Below, in pieces: positions 18,145 through 28,556 of a DNA stretch of 64,000 bases. The notes under the pieces are model-generated. The model searched no databases. It was not told the origin of the DNA and worked only from the letters and a program-made list of their open reading frames with translations. Every line of letters begins with the position of its first letter. Positions within the stretch are counted from its first letter, which is position 1. Source of the stretch: Deltaproteobacteria bacterium (GTDB taxonomy: Bacteria; Desulfobacterota; Syntrophia; Syntrophales; JACQWR01); assembly GCA_016209105.1 (NCBI GenBank), contig JACQWR010000028.1:62001-126000 (forward strand), read 5' to 3'. Position numbers and translations under genes: made by a program.

Positions 18145-19929
18145 GTGGAAGAAAAGTTGCTTTTTTCAGGAAACGAAGCCATTGCCCGCGGGGCCTATGA
18201 GGCCGGCATCAAGGTTGCTTCAGCCTATCCCGGCACCCCTTCGACGGAAATCATCCAGAATCTTTCCCGGTACGAAGACGTATATACGGAATGGGCCCCC
18301 AACGAAAAGGTGGCCCTGGAAGTGGCGCTCGGAGCTTCCTTTGCCGGTGCACGGGCAATGGCGGCCATGAAGCACGTGGGGCTGAACGTGGCAGCGGATC
18401 CGTTGTTCACGTCCGCTTATACCGGCGTGAAGGGAGGACTCGTCATCGTCACCGCCGATGACCCGGAAATGCATAGCTCCCAGAATGAACAGGACAACCG
18501 GAATTATGCCTTTGCCGCCAAGGTGCCCATGCTCGAGCCGGCCGATTCCGCCGAGGCGAAGGAATTTACGGCAATCGCCTTCGCCATGAGCGAGGAATTC
18601 GATACGCCGGTTCTGCTCAGGACGACGACCCGCGTTTCGCACGGCGAGGGGCTGATTACGCTCGGTGAACGGCATGCGCTGCCGCCCGGGACGAAGGTGG
18701 AAAAAACCCCCGAAAAATTCGTCATGCTTCCGTCAAACGCCCGTAAACGCCGCATCGAACTGGCAAAACGAATGGAGCGCCTATCTGCTTTTGCCGAAGG
18801 GTTCTCCGGCAACCGGATTGAATGGGGCGACAAGCGGCGGGGGTTCATCACCTCCGGCGTTTCCTACCTTTATGTGAAAGAGGCCTTCCCGGAAGCGTCC
18901 GTTCTCAAGTTGGGAATGGTCTATCCCTTCCCCGAAAAGATGCTCAAGGCCTTCGCAAAGGAAATCGGGGAACTCTTCATCGTGGAGGAACTGGATCCCT
19001 TTATTGAATTGCACGTAAAGGCAATGGGAATATCCTGCCACGGCAAGGATGTCATTCCGGCTATCGGCGAACTGGATACCTACCGAGTGAAAATGGCCAT
19101 TCTGGGAAAAGGGGAAAACCCTCTTTTCGAATCGTCCTCCATCCCGCAAAGGCCGCCCAACCTCTGTCCCGGCTGTCCCCATCGCGGTATTTTCCATGCC
19201 CTGTCGAAGTTCGACGTCTTTGTTGCCGGCGATATCGGCTGCTATACCCTGGCAGCGCAAAAACCGCTCCTGGCCCTCGATACCTGCGTGTGCATGGGGG
19301 CCGGCGTGAGCGGGGCGATGGGAATGGAAAAAGCGCTTGGAGATAACGCTCCCGGAAAGGTCGTGGCGGTCATCGGCGATTCCACCTTCCTCCATTCGGG
19401 CATCACCGGCCTGATTGATATCGTCTATAACCGGGGCACCACCACCGTGATCATACTGGACAACAGGACTACGGCCATGACGGGCCACCAGCCGACCCCC
19501 GCCACAGGAATCACCATCCGGGGAGAGGCAAGCCCCGCCCTGGATATGGAAGCCCTCTGTCGGGCCATCGGCGTAAAGCACGTGTATCGGGTAAACCCCC
19601 ACGATATCAAGGCGACGGGACGCATCCTGAAACGGGAGATCGGCCGACCGGAGGTATCCGTCATCATTGCCGACGCCCCCTGCGTTCTCCTGCCGGGGGT
19701 GATACCGAAAGATCGGACGGTTTATCAAATCCTTGCGGAAGCCTGCACCGGTTGCGGCGCCTGTCTCAAAATTGGCTGTCCGGCTATGGAATGGATTCCC
19801 GGCGCAGGAAAAAAGACCGCCTCCGGGAAAAAACAAAAGGGACTGGCCCAAATCAGCGCAGCTATCTGCGCCGGATGTGGGCAATGTGCGTTTCTCTGCA
19901 AATTCAGTGCGATTGCCGGTAAAGGATAA
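18145..19929 (+). CDS. iorA: Indolepyruvate:ferredoxin oxidoreductase, alpha subunit
   Basis: Oxygen-sensitive TPP enzyme that oxidises aryl 2-oxoacids (indolepyruvate, phenylpyruvate, hydroxyphenylpyruvate) to aryl-acetyl-CoA, reducing ferredoxin. The 594 residues follow the usual order: pyrimidine-binding domain (AYPGTPSTEI, WAPNEKVALEVALGASFAGARAM), a CoA-region domain, TPP-binding motif GDSTFLHSGITGLIDIVYN near residues 412-430, and a C-terminal two-cluster ferredoxin domain (CTGCGACLKIGCP, CAGCGQCAFLCK). The start is GTG 18145 after AAAGGAA. The beta subunit follows two bases later. It would catalyse the committed step of aromatic amino acid breakdown. Confidence 0.95.
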   Translation: MEEKLLFSGNEAIARGAYEAGIKVASAYPGTPSTEIIQNLSRYEDVYTEWAPNEKVALEVALGASFAGARAMAAMKHVGLNVAADPLFTSAYTGVKGGLVIVTADDPEMHSSQNEQDNRNYAFAAKVPMLEPADSAEAKEFTAIAFAMSEEFDTPVLLRTTTRVSHGEGLITLGERHALPPGTKVEKTPEKFVMLPSNARKRRIELAKRMERLSAFAEGFSGNRIEWGDKRRGFITSGVSYLYVKEAFPEASVLKLGMVYPFPEKMLKAFAKEIGELFIVEELDPFIELHVKAMGISCHGKDVIPAIGELDTYRVKMAILGKGENPLFESSSIPQRPPNLCPGCPHRGIFHALSKFDVFVAGDIGCYTLAAQKPLLALDTCVCMGAGVSGAMGMEKALGDNAPGKVVAVIGDSTFLHSGITGLIDIVYNRGTTTVIILDNRTTAMTGHQPTPATGITIRGEASPALDMEALCRAIGVKHVYRVNPHDIKATGRILKREIGRPEVSVIIADAPCVLLPGVIPKDRTVYQILAEACTGCGACLKIGCPAMEWIPGAGKKTASGKKQKGLAQISAAICAGCGQCAFLCKFSAIAGKG

Positions 19930-19931
19930 CT

Positions 19932-20519
19932 ATGGAAAAAGGCGGCAACATACTCTTCTGCGGCGTGGGAGGCCAGGGCATCCTGCTTGCCAGCGATATC
20001 ACTTCGGCAGCGCTGCTCGGAGCGGGGTTCGACGTCAAGAAAAGCGAGGTGCACGGCATGGCCCAGCGGGGCGGCGCCGTCGTCGCGCATCTGCGGTACG
20101 GGGCAAAGGTCTATTCCCCCCTGATCGAATTGGGAACTGCCCATATGGTGGTCGCGTTTGAATTGCTCGAGTCTCTGCGCTACCTCCCCTACCTGAATCC
20201 GGAAACAAAGGTTATCGTGAACACGCAGAAGATACTGCCCCCCTCTGTGACGACCGGTGTGGAAACGTACCCTGAAGACGTGTTGGAACGGCTTGGACGG
20301 GCGGTGCCGGCGGTCTTCCCCGTGGACGCCCTTGCCGTTGCCGAATCTCTGGGAGAAATACGGGCCGTGAATATGGTGCTGGTGGGAAGCCTTTCTTCCT
20401 TCCTGCCCGTTCCTGAAAATGTATTTTGCGATCTCATCGAGAAAAAGGTGCCAAAGAAGTTTATTGCCGCCAACACCGAGGCATTCCGCAGGGGGAGAGA
20501 AATCGTCAAACAAAAATAA
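19932..20519 (+). CDS. iorB: Indolepyruvate:ferredoxin oxidoreductase, beta subunit
   Basis: Gamma-domain partner of IorA, 195 residues, the normal length. It opens ILFCGVGGQGILLASDI, the Rossmann-like glycine motif of the POR-gamma family, followed by SEVHGMAQRGGAVVAHLRYG, typical of IorB. It is separated from iorA by two bases, so translation is probably coupled. 81 bp later the first arylacetate-CoA ligase gene begins. Confidence 0.95.
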   Translation: MEKGGNILFCGVGGQGILLASDITSAALLGAGFDVKKSEVHGMAQRGGAVVAHLRYGAKVYSPLIELGTAHMVVAFELLESLRYLPYLNPETKVIVNTQKILPPSVTTGVETYPEDVLERLGRAVPAVFPVDALAVAESLGEIRAVNMVLVGSLSSFLPVPENVFCDLIEKKVPKKFIAANTEAFRRGREIVKQK

Positions 20520-20600
20520 ATGCCGTTGCTCAAGGCATTGCGTAAGGACAAAGAAAATCGCTCGGCGCCGGAGTCGCCGGAACAGGAGGTGAACTGAATC

Positions 20601-21902
20601 ATGCTATGGGACGAGGAATTTGAGACGCTTCCCCGCGAGGCGTTGGAGGCCCTGCAGTTAAAGCGGCTGAAAAATCTGGTGGAACGGGTCTATACCGCCG
20701 TTCCCCATTACCGGAATAAGATGGACGAGGCGGGCGTAAAACCGACGGATATTAAAAGCCTGGCCGACACAGCCAAATTGCCTTTTACCACGAAGAGCGA
20801 CTTGCGAGACAATTACCCCTTTGGCCTCTTTGCCGTGCCCTTTTCCCGGGTTGTCAGGATCCACGCTTCTTCCGGGACGACGGGCAAGCCGACGGTCGTG
20901 GGCTACACGAAACGGGACATTGATTCATGGGCGGAGCTGATGGCCAGAACGATGGCCGGCGGCGGCGCCCACCAGGGCGACGTAGTCCATAACGCCTACG
21001 GATACGGACTTTTCACGGGCGGCCTGGGCGCCCATTACGGGGCCGAACGGATCGGAGCGGCAGTTATCCCCATTTCCGGCGGAAATTCCAAGCGCCAGAT
21101 CATGATCATGCAGGACTTTGGTTCGACCGTTCTCACGTGCACCCCCTCCTATGCCCTGAATCTTGCCGACGTCATGAAGGAGATGGGCGTTGATCCCGCT
21201 TCGCTGAAGCTCCGGGTAGGACTCTTCGGCGCCGAGCCCTGGAGCGAGCGAATGCGCACGGAGATCGAGAAGAGGCTCAGCATCGATGCCGTCGACATCT
21301 ACGGCTTAAGCGAGGTCATGGGTCCCGGCGTTGCTGCCGAATGTATCGAACAGAAACACGGTCTGCATGTTTTCGAGGATCATTTCCTGCCGGAGATCAT
21401 TGATCCCGATACGGGCAAGGTTCTTCCCCTGGGCGAGAAAGGAGAGCTGGTTTTCACCACGCTTGCCAAGGAGGCCTTTCCCGTCATCCGCTACCGGACG
21501 CGGGATATCTCCCGGTTGATCACTGAATCGTGCTCTTGCGGCAGGACGTTCTATCGGATGGAGCGGGTAACAGGCAGAACGGACGACATGCTGATCATCC
21601 GTGGCGTCAATGTGTTTCCCTCCCAGATCGAGCACCTTCTGATGAACATAGAAGGCGTGGAACCCCACTACCAGATCATCGTAGACCGGAAGCAATCCCT
21701 CGATATCGTGGAAGTCCATGTGGAAGTAAGCGAACGCATTTTCTCCGACGAGGTGAAGGTCCTGGAAAATTTGGGCAGGAAAATAGAGCGGGAAATGAAG
21801 GATGTTCTCCTTACGTCCTGCAAGGTGAAGCTCGTGGGACCGAAGACGATCGAGAGGAGCGAGGGAAAGGCGAAGAGGGTCATCGATAAGCGAAAGCTGT
21901 AA
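20601..21902 (+). CDS. paaK: Phenylacetate-CoA ligase-type enzyme, copy 1
   Basis: Adenylate-forming ligase or synthetase acting on arylacetates and CoA, 433 residues as expected for PaaK. Seen: phosphate-binding loop [14 protein letters not shown] (about residue 90), [12 protein letters not shown] (A5-like), RYRTRDISR, and hinge/C-terminal [27 protein letters not shown] lies nine bases before the ATG. With iorAB it would interconvert aryl-acetyl-CoA and the free acid with ATP. A close paralogue lies after the transporter genes at 27095. In an anaerobe the pair could work in the ATP-forming direction (inference). Confidence 0.93.
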   Translation: MLWDEEFETLPREALEALQLKRLKNLVERVYTAVPHYRNKMDEAGVKPTDIKSLADTAKLPFTTKSDLRDNYPFGLFAVPFSRVVRIHASSGTTGKPTVVGYTKRDIDSWAELMARTMAGGGAHQGDVVHNAYGYGLFTGGLGAHYGAERIGAAVIPISGGNSKRQIMIMQDFGSTVLTCTPSYALNLADVMKEMGVDPASLKLRVGLFGAEPWSERMRTEIEKRLSIDAVDIYGLSEVMGPGVAAECIEQKHGLHVFEDHFLPEIIDPDTGKVLPLGEKGELVFTTLAKEAFPVIRYRTRDISRLITESCSCGRTFYRMERVTGRTDDMLIIRGVNVFPSQIEHLLMNIEGVEPHYQIIVDRKQSLDIVEVHVEVSERIFSDEVKVLENLGRKIEREMKDVLLTSCKVKLVGPKTIERSEGKAKRVIDKRKL

Positions 21903-21946
21903 CGAACGGTCAACAGCTCCGAAAGAAATAGAACGGGGAGGCTATT

Positions 21947-22378
21947 ATGAAAGTAGAACAAATATCCGTTTTTCTGGAAAACAAATCGGGTAGTCTTGCG
22001 GACGTAACGGAGGTCATGGCCCGGGCAGGAATCAACATCCGGGCGCTTTCCCTCGCCGATACGACGGATTTCGGTATTCTGCGGTTGATTGTGAACGATC
22101 CGGAAGAGACCACTGCCGTATTGAAGAAAAACGGCTTTACCGTGGGCAAGACGGAAGTTATTGCCATCGAGGTGCCTGATCGTCCCGGAGGAATGGCCCG
22201 GATTTTAACGGCCATTAAAGGTCGGGGAATCGACGTGGAGTACATGTATGCGTTTGTCCAGGTAAGCCGCAAGAACGCCATCATCATTTTCCGCTTCGAT
22301 GATCTGGACAAGGCAATCGCCGCGCTCCAGGCGGAAGGGGTAAAGATACTGACAGGCGAGGAAGTACAGGCGCTGTAA
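21947..22378 (+). CDS. Tandem ACT-domain protein
   Basis: 143 residues made of two ACT domains (about 1-68 and 69-140). The first opens [32 protein letters not shown] and the second [36 protein letters not shown] domains bind amino acids. No catalytic or DNA-binding domain is attached, so it is probably a small sensor of aromatic or branched amino acids. Genes of this type are often found next to iorAB and paaK. GGGGAGG lies before the ATG, and the binding-protein gene follows 22 bp later. Confidence 0.88.
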   Translation: MKVEQISVFLENKSGSLADVTEVMARAGINIRALSLADTTDFGILRLIVNDPEETTAVLKKNGFTVGKTEVIAIEVPDRPGGMARILTAIKGRGIDVEYMYAFVQVSRKNAIIIFRFDDLDKAIAALQAEGVKILTGEEVQAL

Positions 22379-22400
22379 TACATCTATTGAGGAGGAATCT

Positions 22401-23549
22401 ATGAAGAAACCAGCAAGGTATCTGTTCCTGGCCATCGCGGTTGTTTGTTTGAGCATTACGTCCGCAGGGGCCGACGACGTCATCAAGATTGGCGCGATTT
22501 TTTCGGCCACGGGCCCGGCGTCACCTCTGGGCGAAGCGGAGAAGAATACCGCCCTGCTGCTCCAGGAACAGATCAATGCCAAGGGCGGCGTCATGGGGAA
22601 AAAATTGGAAATCATCATTTACGATGATGAGAGCTCCGTGGACAAAGCGGTGTCGGCTGCCGACAAGCTCCTGAAAAAAGACAATGTGGTTGCCGTGGTC
22701 GGCCCCAGCACGACACCCAATACGCTCGCCATCGAAGCAAAATTTGAAGCGGCTGCCGTGCCCCTGGTCTCCTGTGCCGCCGGGGAAAAGATTGTGGTTC
22801 CCGTAAAGAAATGGGTCTTCAAGACCCCCCAGTCTGACCGGCTTGCCGTCGCCAGAATCCTCAGCCACCTGAAGTCGCGCAAGATCAGCAAGATTGCCAT
22901 CATCACCGTCTCGGACGCGTATGGACAAGGGGGACGGGAGATGCTGAAGGCGCTGGCGCCGAAGGCGGGGATCGAGTTGACGGCAGATGAGGTTTACAGT
23001 CCGAAAGATACGGACATGACGGTTCAGCTTACGAAGATCAAAAGCACCAATGCCAAGGCCATCGTCAGCTGGGGGACGCCGCAGACCGGATCGGCCATCG
23101 TCGCCAAAAACCGGGCGCAGCTGGGCATGAGCGTTCCCCTGTACTTGAGTCACGGCGTGGCAGCGAGGAAATTCATCGAACTGGCGGGCAGCGCCGGCGA
23201 AGGCATCCTGCTGCCTGCGGGACGATTGATTGTGGCCGATGAGGTGCCGGCAAAAAATCCCCAAAAAGCGTTGCTTACCAAGTACGTGAAGGACTATGAA
23301 ACGAAGTTCAAATCCCCCGTATCCACCTTCGGCGGCCATGCGTGGGATGCCGTCATGCTGGTGGTGAAGGCCATCGAGTTGGGAAAATCGGATAAACCGG
23401 CCGACATCCGCGCTAACCTCGAAAAGATCAAGGGGTTCGTGGGCACCGCCGGCGTGTTCAATTTTTCTCCCGAGGAACACAACGGTCTCAATGAGAGCGC
23501 CTTCGAAATGGTGACCATCCAAAAAGGCGACTGGAAAATCGTTAAATAG
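22401..23549 (+). CDS. livK: Branched-chain amino acid-type ABC transporter, periplasmic binding protein
   Basis: Type 1 periplasmic binding protein (Peripla_BP_6), 382 residues. A signal peptide (KKPARYLFLAIAVVCLSITSAGA, cut here before DDVIKIG) precedes GAIFSATGPASPLGEAEKNTALL and the ligand-hinge stretches AVVGPSTTPNTLAI and YGQGGREMLKAL. AGGAGG precedes the ATG. The other four subunits follow directly. Given the operon, the ligand may be an aromatic amino acid or aryl acid instead of leucine (inference). Confidence 0.9.
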   Translation: MKKPARYLFLAIAVVCLSITSAGADDVIKIGAIFSATGPASPLGEAEKNTALLLQEQINAKGGVMGKKLEIIIYDDESSVDKAVSAADKLLKKDNVVAVVGPSTTPNTLAIEAKFEAAAVPLVSCAAGEKIVVPVKKWVFKTPQSDRLAVARILSHLKSRKISKIAIITVSDAYGQGGREMLKALAPKAGIELTADEVYSPKDTDMTVQLTKIKSTNAKAIVSWGTPQTGSAIVAKNRAQLGMSVPLYLSHGVAARKFIELAGSAGEGILLPAGRLIVADEVPAKNPQKALLTKYVKDYETKFKSPVSTFGGHAWDAVMLVVKAIELGKSDKPADIRANLEKIKGFVGTAGVFNFSPEEHNGLNESAFEMVTIQKGDWKIVK

Positions 23550-24431
23550 ATGGGAATCTCAAGCTACCTCCAATTCCTCATATCCGGTGTAACCATGGGC
23601 AGTATCTACGGACTTACTGCCCTTGGTTTCACCATCATTTTCAACACGACCGGCATCATAAATTTCGCCCAGGGGGAATTTGTCATGCTGGGCGGCATTC
23701 TCAGCGTATTCTTTCTCAAATGGTTCGATATCGGCCTTTTCCCTTCCATCCTTCTGGCGGTGCTTGCCACGACGATTATCGGCGGCGTCATCGAACGCTT
23801 TGCCATCAGGCCGGTAAAGGGGGCGTCGGTCATCAACCTGATCATCGTGACCATCGGCGTCTCGATCTTCGTTCGGGGGTTGACGATGATCTTCCTGGGG
23901 AAGGACACCTTCAGCCTCCCCCACTTTTCCGGCAATCTGCCGCTAACCTTCGCCGGCGTCGCCGTCATGCCCCAGAGCATATGGATTCTTGCCATCACGC
24001 TCGTCCTCCTCGCGATACTGAGGCTTTTTTTCACCAGAACGATTTACGGGAAGGGAATGCTTGCCTGTTCCTACAACCGGAAGGCTTCCTCCCTGGTGGG
24101 CATCGGGGTAGACCGGATGGTACTTTTCTCCTTCCTCATCTCGTCTCTTGTGGGCGCCATCGGCGGCGTGATCCTGACACCCGTCACCCTTACCTCCTAC
24201 GATGTGGGGATCATGCTGGGGCTTAAGGGGTTTTCGGCCTGTATCATCGGGGGTCTGGGCAATCCCTTCGGCGCGGCGGCGGGCGGTGTCCTCCTGGGTA
24301 TTCTCGAGTCGCTGTGCGCCGGGGTCATTTCTTCGGCATACAAGGATGCCTTTGCCTTTTTCGTCCTGCTCGTCCTCTTATTTGTGAAACCATCGGGACT
24401 CTTCGGCCAGGCAAAGATAGAGAGAGTGTAG
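23550..24431 (+). CDS. livH: Liv-type ABC transporter permease, LivH family
   Basis: Inner-membrane permease of 293 residues with about eight hydrophobic helices. The family signature FNTTGIINFAQGEFVMLGG is at residues 30-48 and the cytoplasmic coupling region GLGNPFGAAAGGVLLGILES is near residue 235. The ATG follows the livK stop codon directly with no gap, so the two are translationally coupled. Confidence 0.94.
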   Translation: MGISSYLQFLISGVTMGSIYGLTALGFTIIFNTTGIINFAQGEFVMLGGILSVFFLKWFDIGLFPSILLAVLATTIIGGVIERFAIRPVKGASVINLIIVTIGVSIFVRGLTMIFLGKDTFSLPHFSGNLPLTFAGVAVMPQSIWILAITLVLLAILRLFFTRTIYGKGMLACSYNRKASSLVGIGVDRMVLFSFLISSLVGAIGGVILTPVTLTSYDVGIMLGLKGFSACIIGGLGNPFGAAAGGVLLGILESLCAGVISSAYKDAFAFFVLLVLLFVKPSGLFGQAKIERV

Positions 24432-24432
24432 C

Positions 24433-25404
24433 ATGTATGGTTTCAAACGGGATATGCTTGCGGTGCTGGGGTTTACCTTCTTTCTGCTGATCATTCCCCG
24501 GATTCTCGGCAATGACTACTATATCAATACCCTGACCCTGTCGCTTACCCACGCTATTATCGCCGTGGGCTTAAATCTCCTGATGGGATACGCGGGGCAG
24601 GTATCGCTGGGACATGCCGCCTTTTACGGTCTTGCGGCGTACACGAGCGCGATTTTGACCACCACCTATTCCGTTCCCCTCCCGCTCGGCATGATGAGCG
24701 GCATCCTTGTTTCCGGTGTCGTTGCCCTGCTTATCGGCATCCCTACCCTGAAATTGAAGGGGCACTACCTGGCCATGGCAACGCTGGGCTTCGGTGTCAT
24801 CGTCTACATTTTTTTCAATGAAACTATCGAGCTGACGGGCGGCCCCTCCGGTTTCGGAGGTATTTCCCGCCTCCAGGTGATGGGATACCGATTCGCTTCC
24901 GATATTTCTTACTATTACCTCGTGGCGTTCGTTCTCGCCGGCGTCGTCCTGCTTTCCCTGAACCTTATCCACTCGCGCATCGGCAGGGCCCTGCGCGCGA
25001 TTCATACGAGCGAAACGGCTTCCCAGATCTCGGGCATTGACATTGCGAAGTACAAAGTCTTCGTCTTCGTCCTTTCCGCCCTGTTCGCGGGGGTGGCCGG
25101 CGTCCTGTACGTCCATAATATCGCCTTCGTCGCTCCCGGTTCTTTCGGATTCAATTTCTCCATCGAGCTCGTAACCATGGTAGTACTCGGGGGAATGGCC
25201 AATGTATGGGGAGCGGTAATCGGCGCGTGTTTCCTCTCCATCCTGCCGGAATTTCTGCGGGTTTTTGAAAATATCGAGATCGTGCTGTACGGCGCGATAC
25301 TGATCGTCTTTACGATCTTTCTGCCTGAAGGGATTGCCGGCGGCATTACGAAGCTTTTTCTGATGATGAAACCGAAGAGGAGTGATGCAGCAGGCAAGGA
25401 ATGA
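24433..25404 (+). CDS. livM: Liv-type ABC transporter permease, LivM family
   Basis: Second permease, 323 residues, with repeated hydrophobic helices. It carries GLNLLMGYAGQVSLGHAAFYGLAAY, the LivM signature (quoted split: GLNLLMGYAGQ and VSLGHAAFYG), and the coupling motif VVLGGMANVWGAVIGA near residue 255. It starts one base after the livH stop and its 3' end overlaps the start of livG. Confidence 0.94.
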   Translation: MYGFKRDMLAVLGFTFFLLIIPRILGNDYYINTLTLSLTHAIIAVGLNLLMGYAGQVSLGHAAFYGLAAYTSAILTTTYSVPLPLGMMSGILVSGVVALLIGIPTLKLKGHYLAMATLGFGVIVYIFFNETIELTGGPSGFGGISRLQVMGYRFASDISYYYLVAFVLAGVVLLSLNLIHSRIGRALRAIHTSETASQISGIDIAKYKVFVFVLSALFAGVAGVLYVHNIAFVAPGSFGFNFSIELVTMVVLGGMANVWGAVIGACFLSILPEFLRVFENIEIVLYGAILIVFTIFLPEGIAGGITKLFLMMKPKRSDAAGKE

Positions 25405-26170
25405 CATATTGAGCTGCCGGGGGCTGGTGGTAAATTTCGGCGGTGTCCAGGCCCTGAGGAGTGTGGATTTCGCTGTGGAAACCGGCAGCATTACCGCTCT
25501 TATCGGCCCAAACGGGGCGGGGAAAACGACGCTGCTCAACGTGGTAAGCGGTCTGGTAAATGCCGACCAGGGTACCGTCAAGTTCAGGGAACAGGATATT
25601 ACCTCCCTCCCGCCTCACAAACGGGCCGTCTCCGGGGTTGTACGGACATTTCAGAACCTCGAGATTTTTTACAACATGTCGGTATTGGAAAATGTCATGA
25701 CCGGTTGCCACCGCCGGATACGGTATTCCGTTGTTGATTCCCTGCTCAAGACGCCGCGCTACTGGGGGGGGGAAAAACGCTGTTATCGATATGCGGAACG
25801 GGAGCTGGAATTCGTGAACCTTATGGACAAAAAAGACACGCCCGCCACCGAACTTCCCTTCGGCAGTCAACGGCTGCTTGAACTTGCCCGGGCGGTTGCC
25901 TCGGAGCCGACGCTCCTGCTGCTCGACGAACCGGCAGCAGGATTGAATATCCGAGAAACGGGCAATCTGGGCAAACTCATCCGGAGGATACGGGACGAGC
26001 GCGGCATCACGGTGGTCCTGGTGGAACACGACATGGATCTGGTCATGCGGATCAGCGACAGCGTTACGGTGCTCAATTTTGGAGAGGTGATCGCCCAGGA
26101 TGTGCCGCTTGAAATTCAGAAGAACCCCCAGGTGATTGCTGCGTATCTCGGAGAGGATGAAGACACGTAA
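25385..26170 (+). CDS. livG: Liv-type ABC transporter ATP-binding protein, LivG family
   Basis: Cytoplasmic ATPase, 261 residues. Walker A is GPNGAGKTT (about residue 37), the Liv-specific RTFQNLEIFYNMSVLENV follows, and Walker B is LLLLDEPAAGLN. The usual LSGGQ is replaced by LPFGSQRLLELARAV, which is normal for LivG. ATG 25385 lies within the livM 3' end (20-bp overlap), after AAGAGG; a GTG one codon earlier is also possible. Confidence 0.93.
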   Translation: MQQARNDILSCRGLVVNFGGVQALRSVDFAVETGSITALIGPNGAGKTTLLNVVSGLVNADQGTVKFREQDITSLPPHKRAVSGVVRTFQNLEIFYNMSVLENVMTGCHRRIRYSVVDSLLKTPRYWGGEKRCYRYAERELEFVNLMDKKDTPATELPFGSQRLLELARAVASEPTLLLLDEPAAGLNIRETGNLGKLIRRIRDERGITVVLVEHDMDLVMRISDSVTVLNFGEVIAQDVPLEIQKNPQVIAAYLGEDEDT

Positions 26171-26914
26171 ATGCTGGTCGTGAAGAACATAGACGTCTAT
26201 TACGGAAAGATAAACGCGGTGCGCAGGGCTTCACTGCACGTGAGTGAGGGAGAAATCGTCGCCCTCATCGGGGGCAACGGCGCGGGAAAAACGACGATGC
26301 TGAACACTATCTCGGGGCTTATCAGAGCGTTTGGCGGCAGTATCCTCTATGACGGGCAGGACATTACGAAACAGCCCCCGGACAGAATCGTGCAAATGGG
26401 GATATCGCATGTTCCCGAGGGGCGGCTCGTCTTCAAACCTATGAGTACGGAAGATAATCTGCTGCTCGGTTCCTTTTCCCGCTACTCCCTGGGCAAAAGA
26501 AGGGAGATTGAAAATGACCGAGAGCAGGTCTATTCTATCTTTCCCATACTGAAAGAGCGACGCCGTCAGCCGGCAGGCACCCTCTCTGGCGGGGAGCAGC
26601 AGATGCTGGCGATTGGCCGGGCATTGATGGCAAAGCCGAAACTTCTTCTGCTGGATGAACCGAGCATGGGGCTGGCGCCCTTTATCATCAAGGAAATATT
26701 TCGCCACATCCTTGAACTCAGGAACCGGTTCGGACTTACCGTTCTTCTGGTGGAACAGAATGCCCGGAACGCTTTACGGATTGCCGACAGCGGCTATGTC
26801 CTGGAAACGGGACGAGTCGTGTTGCAGGGACAGGCGGAAGACTTGCTTGCCAACAGGGACGTGCAACGGGCCTACCTGGGGCGGGATTTGGATACTGAGA
26901 TGGATGTCCAATAA
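26171..26914 (+). CDS. livF: Liv-type ABC transporter ATP-binding protein, LivF family
   Basis: Second ATPase of the importer, 247 residues. Walker A is GGNGAGKTT, signature LSGGEQQMLAIGRALM, Walker B LLLLDEPSMGLAP, and the LivF-type stretch GISHVPEGRLVFKPMSTEDNL. The ATG follows the livG stop directly. A 124-bp repeat element separates it from the second paaK-type gene. Confidence 0.94.
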   Translation: MLVVKNIDVYYGKINAVRRASLHVSEGEIVALIGGNGAGKTTMLNTISGLIRAFGGSILYDGQDITKQPPDRIVQMGISHVPEGRLVFKPMSTEDNLLLGSFSRYSLGKRREIENDREQVYSIFPILKERRRQPAGTLSGGEQQMLAIGRALMAKPKLLLLDEPSMGLAPFIIKEIFRHILELRNRFGLTVLLVEQNARNALRIADSGYVLETGRVVLQGQAEDLLANRDVQRAYLGRDLDTEMDVQ

Positions 26915-26941
26915 GTATAGACTGGTGAAAAAGTTGTTATA

Positions 26942-27065
26942 CAGGCTACTCAAAAATGGCCAGATGCAAGGCCCCCGAAATTCTTTGCCATGAGGCGTAC
27001 TTGTCGGTACGTTGAATGGCGAAGGGTGAGGGAAACGCCTCAGATGGGCGTTTTTCAGTAGCCGG
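26942..27065. repeat. Inverted-repeat intergenic element, copy 1
   Basis: Begins GGCTACTCAAAAATGGCCAG and ends CAGATGGGCGTTTTTCAGTAGCC, imperfect inverted ends. The inside has GCAAGGCCCCCGAAAT, TGAGGCGTACTTGTC, GTACG and GAGGGAAACGC. It is almost the same as 47607-47728 and distantly matches 43565-43703. It could fold as one long hairpin. Confidence 0.85.
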
Positions 27066-27094
27066 TAACCCTATTGCAGGGGGAGGAAAGGATT

Positions 27095-28393
27095 ATGTAC
27101 TGGGAACCGGAAAAAGAGACAATGGACAGGGGGGACTTGGAACAGCTGCAGCTCGAACGACTACAGGCCACGCTTTCCCGGGTATACCGGAACGTTCCAT
27201 TCTACCGGCAGAAATTCGACGAGTTCGGTGTGGAGCCGGACGATTTTCGCTCCCTGAATGATCTCAGAAAATTGCCCTTTACCACGAAGGAGGACTTAAG
27301 AAACAGCTATCCCTACGGCATGTTCGCCGTCCCCCTGCGGGAGGTGGTGCGGATCCATGCCTCCTCCGGCACCACCGGCACGTCCACCGTGGCGGGATAT
27401 ACGAAAAACGATATTAAAACCTGGTCCAATCTCGTAGCGAGAATCCTTACGGCCGGGGGCGTCACGAAGGACGACGTCATCCAAATCGCCTTCGGATATG
27501 GTCTCTTTACCGGCGGTTTCGGTCTTCACTATGGCGCTGAACGCGTGGGGGCGTCCGTTATTCCCACCTCCAGCGGCAACACGGCCCGCCAGGTAAAGAT
27601 CATGCAGGATTTCAAAACGACCGCCCTCATTTGCACACCCAGTTACGCCCTGCTGCTGGCGGACGCAATCAGCGAAATGGGGATCAATGTCAACAGCCTT
27701 TCCCTCCGATACGGCTTGTTCGGGGCCGAGCCCTGGTCGGAGGGAATGAGGACGGAAATTCAGGACCGGCTCAAGATCACCGCCACGGACAACTATGGCT
27801 TAAGTGAAGTGATCGGACCGGGGGTCGCGGGAGAATGTCTGGAACGGCAGGGTCTCCACATCAGCGAGGATCATTTTCTCGTGGAGGTAGTGAACCCCGA
27901 TACCTTGGAACCCATTCGTCTCGGCGAAACAGGGGAAATGGTAATCACCTCCCTTACCAAGGAGGCATTCCCGGTAATCCGTTACCGAACGAGGGATCTT
28001 GCCAGATTGATTACGGAACCCTGTCCCTGCGGCAGAAAATTCATGAAGATGAGCAGGGTGATGGGCAGGTCGGACGACATGCTGATTATAAAAGGGGTGA
28101 ATGTTTTCCCCAGCCAGATTGAAGCGGTGCTCTTTGCGATTGAGGGAACGGAACCCCACTACCAGATTATCGTGGACCGGAAGGGCGCCCTTGACGACGT
28201 GACCGTTCTCGTCGAAGCCTCGGAAACGATATTTTTCGATGAAATGAAGAAACAGAACAAACTGATAACCCTCATCAAGAAGAACCTGGCCTCGGAACTG
28301 GGCATCTCTGTGAATGTCAAACTGGTGGAAAAGAAAACTCTGGAAAGGACGGAGGGGAAGGCAAAACGGGTTATCGATTTGAGGAAACTGTAA
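27095..28393 (+). CDS. paaK: Phenylacetate-CoA ligase-type enzyme, copy 2
   Basis: Paralogue of 20601-21902, 432 residues, with the same landmarks: [71 protein letters not shown]. One difference is in the phosphate loop (GTS in place of GKP). ATG 27095 (MYWEPEK) is chosen because AGGAAAGG lies directly upstream and both copies then start alike. The two copies bracket the ACT and transporter genes, so they may act on different arylacetates. Confidence 0.92.
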   Translation: MYWEPEKETMDRGDLEQLQLERLQATLSRVYRNVPFYRQKFDEFGVEPDDFRSLNDLRKLPFTTKEDLRNSYPYGMFAVPLREVVRIHASSGTTGTSTVAGYTKNDIKTWSNLVARILTAGGVTKDDVIQIAFGYGLFTGGFGLHYGAERVGASVIPTSSGNTARQVKIMQDFKTTALICTPSYALLLADAISEMGINVNSLSLRYGLFGAEPWSEGMRTEIQDRLKITATDNYGLSEVIGPGVAGECLERQGLHISEDHFLVEVVNPDTLEPIRLGETGEMVITSLTKEAFPVIRYRTRDLARLITEPCPCGRKFMKMSRVMGRSDDMLIIKGVNVFPSQIEAVLFAIEGTEPHYQIIVDRKGALDDVTVLVEASETIFFDEMKKQNKLITLIKKNLASELGISVNVKLVEKKTLERTEGKAKRVIDLRKL

Positions 28394-28556
28394 TTTCCCG
28401 GGGATGGGGGTGTCTGCCCCGTCCTGTTGAGCGGACTGCCGGACAAAGCGGCTTTACGTTAACGGCTTTCCCGCGACCGCGCTGCTGTATGATTTCTTAT
28501 GAAATCGCTAAAATTACCTTGCAAATATGGTTGCTTTTAATTAGAGTTTCGCCTCA

